Below, in pieces: positions 61,610 through 62,792 of a DNA stretch of 62,792 nt; within the stretch, counting starts at the first letter, position 1; every line of letters begins with the position of its first letter. A program made the position numbers and the translations under genes. The DNA lies in contig NZ_FZQR01000029.1 of the NCBI RefSeq assembly GCF_900199455.1, positions 1 to 62,792 on the forward strand. The letters run 5' to 3'. The notes under the pieces are model-generated. The model saw only the letters and a list, made by a program, of their open reading frames with translations, was not told where the DNA came from and did no database searches. The stretch comes from Mesorhizobium carmichaelinearum (GTDB taxonomy: Bacteria > Pseudomonadota > Alphaproteobacteria > Rhizobiales > Rhizobiaceae).

Positions 61610-62377
61610 ATGGGCGAAAGACTGGCCGGCAAGGTCGCCATCATTTCGGGCGGCGCGACGGGAATGGGCGGGGCGGCCTCGGAACTGTTCGCGGCGGAAG
61701 GCGCCAAGGTGGCGATCATCGACCGCAATGGCGAGGCGGCCGCCGCCACCGCCGCGGTGATCCGAGCGCGGGGACACATCGCCGAGCATTTTGTCGCCGA
61801 CGTATCGGATGAAGCCCAGGTTCAGGCGGCGGTGAAAGGCGCGGCGGAAAAACTCGGGCCGGTCACGGTGCTGTTCAACCACGCCGGCACCATCGTGATA
61901 AAGCCGTTCCTGGAGACGACGGTGCAGGAATGGGACTGGCTGCACGCCGTCAATGTGCGCTCGATGTTCCTGATGACGCGCGCCGTACTGCCCGGCATGA
62001 TCGCGGCTGGTGGCGGTTCGATCGTCTGCACCTCGTCGATCTCGGCGGTGGCGGCGACACCCATGGAGGTGCTCTACGACACCACCAAGGGCGCCTGCCA
62101 CATGTTCGCCCGCGCCATCGCGGTGGAGTTCCGCGACCGCAACATCCGTTGCAACGCCGTCTGCCCTGGCTTTATCAGGACGCCGCACGGCCTGCGCGAG
62201 GTCGCCGATTTGGGCAAGCTCGGCGTCGACGTTTCAGACGCGGCGCTTGCCGCGCAGCAGGGCCGCATCGGCGAGCCGGAAGAGGTGGCGAAAGCGGCGC
62301 TGTATTTGGCGAGTGACGAGTCCAGCTTCGTCAACGGCGCGCATCTGTTCGTAGACAACGGCTTTACCGCGATGTGA
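61610..62377 (+). CDS. SDR family oxidoreductase
   Basis: 255 residues. The cofactor-binding SGGATGMG is at residues 13-20, the YxxxK motif occurs as LYDTTKG, and CNAVCPGFIRT and the C-terminal FVDNGFTAM are normal for classical SDRs. GGGGAGCGG precedes ATG 61610. The substrate is unknown. Confidence 0.9.
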   Translation: MGERLAGKVAIISGGATGMGGAASELFAAEGAKVAIIDRNGEAAAATAAVIRARGHIAEHFVADVSDEAQVQAAVKGAAEKLGPVTVLFNHAGTIVIKPFLETTVQEWDWLHAVNVRSMFLMTRAVLPGMIAAGGGSIVCTSSISAVAATPMEVLYDTTKGACHMFARAIAVEFRDRNIRCNAVCPGFIRTPHGLREVADLGKLGVDVSDAALAAQQGRIGEPEEVAKAALYLASDESSFVNGAHLFVDNGFTAM

Positions 62378-62423
62378 GGCGTCCCAAGGTCCAGGTTCTT
62401 CGTCCCAGGGTCAGCTTGGCGCC

Positions 62424-62618
62424 CTTCCTCTACCCCGTCGATCGGGGGAGAGGTGTCGAGCGCAGCTCGACGGAGTGGGGGGCGACCCTTGGCGCGGTGC
62501 AGGAAGTTGCGCCTTGGCCCCCTTTTCAATGTCCGTTGACGTCGGTTGCCAGGTGGTTCCCCCACTCCGTCGCTGCTTCGCAGCGCCACCTCTCCCCCCT
62601 CCGGAGGGAGAGGAAAGG
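62424..62618. repeat. Paired inverted intergenic palindrome
   Basis: The left arm (about 62424-62485) and right arm (about 62555-62618) are mutual complements, with CGGAGTGGGGG versus CCCCCACTCCG and CTCGGA/CTCCGG type hairpins. This is the same GC-rich family as elsewhere in the window, lying between the SDR gene and the IS element. Confidence 0.8.
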
Positions 62619-62700
62619 TGCCTGTCCGAACCGGATAGATAGGTAACAGAATGGACCGATAGCATGGGTGACAGTTTTCTTGTCCGCCGGAGGACCGGCG

Positions 62701-62792
62701 ATGGTTTGGCGAGAGACTGGCATCATGGACGAGCGGCTACGGTTTGTTGTGGATTGCCTTGCGGGTGAGGAGACGATGAGTGCGCTTTGTGC
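62701..62792 (+). mobile_element. 5' end of an IS481-family transposase (cut by window edge)
   Basis: The frame from ATG 62701 reads MVWRETGIMDERLRFVVDCL then AGEETMSALC. This matches the conserved N-terminal pattern of IS481 integrase-core transposases (M..MDERLRFV...E.T.SALC). Only 30 residues are visible. The region 62620-62700 may contain the left inverted repeat, but the element boundary cannot be fixed without the other end. Confidence 0.8.

Overview
The window is typical chromosome of a high-GC alphaproteobacterium of the Rhizobiales, most like Mesorhizobium. The evidence is a usg protein, a roughly 1,600-residue NAD-glutamate dehydrogenase, an SDHAF4-type (DUF1674) protein, a TonB operon with an iron-responsive TGA-N9-TCA box, and many GC-rich intergenic palindromes of the rhizobial RIME/RPE type. 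This assignment rests on reading protein families and repeats, not on a database search.

Layout. 1-7700: usg, acetyl-CoA synthetase (acs) with a coupled MOSC protein, a sugar-phosphate-isomerase-like TIM barrel, a cyclopropane fatty acid synthase, a compact unannotated small-RNA/sORF unit, and a TadG-like vWA protein. 7700-16230: transglutaminase-like protein, HAD phosphatase, SDHAF4, then htpX-rsmB-heparinase-like-(ABM)-purH. 16360-24650: UMF1-type MFS transporter, the giant NAD-GDH, an AhpD-like protein, a YCII protein and a LysE exporter. 24800-34650: AT-rich secreted phosphoesterase, DUF1062, typA, PhoD phosphatase, an MFS/TetR divergent pair with clear operators, inorganic pyrophosphatase and a GNAT. 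34880-41220: a LemA plus three-TPM-protein operon, pyridoxal kinase, DUF429, beta-carbonic anhydrase and a SnoaL-like protein. 41300-51400: an M3 peptidase, then a divergent ABC import locus (M81 peptidase, two permeases, binding protein // SDR, ATPase, RpiR regulator). 51490-52340: DUF167, YggT and tRNA-Ala(CGC).

The least ordinary part is 52665-55786. It encodes an XRE-type regulator, a strongly AT-rich leader, four mutually exclusive GATCCC/GGGATC-type arms immediately before the ribosome binding site of a 31-residue peptide, a SagB/ThcOx-type flavoenzyme, and three small unrecognised proteins. No YcaO cyclodehydratase is present. It reads as a candidate peptide-modification (RiPP-like) locus of undescribed type. 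It runs convergently into an iron-regulated ABC-ATPase/exbB/exbD/tonB operon whose promoter carries a TGA-N9-TCA operator across the -35 region.

The second unusual object is 5724-5920. It has a 15-base perfect complement of the 16S rRNA 3' end placed as a ribosome binding site, a 23-codon ORF, two hairpins and a strong terminator, with no downstream gene to serve.

59400-62792 holds an isochorismatase-family hydrolase, a luciferase-family oxidoreductase, a 51-residue membrane protein, an SDR and, at the right edge, the first 92 bases of an IS481-type transposase. Palindromic repeats are dense between genes and have supplied the C-terminal codons of at least one gene (the M81 peptidase) and probably a second (an MFS transporter).
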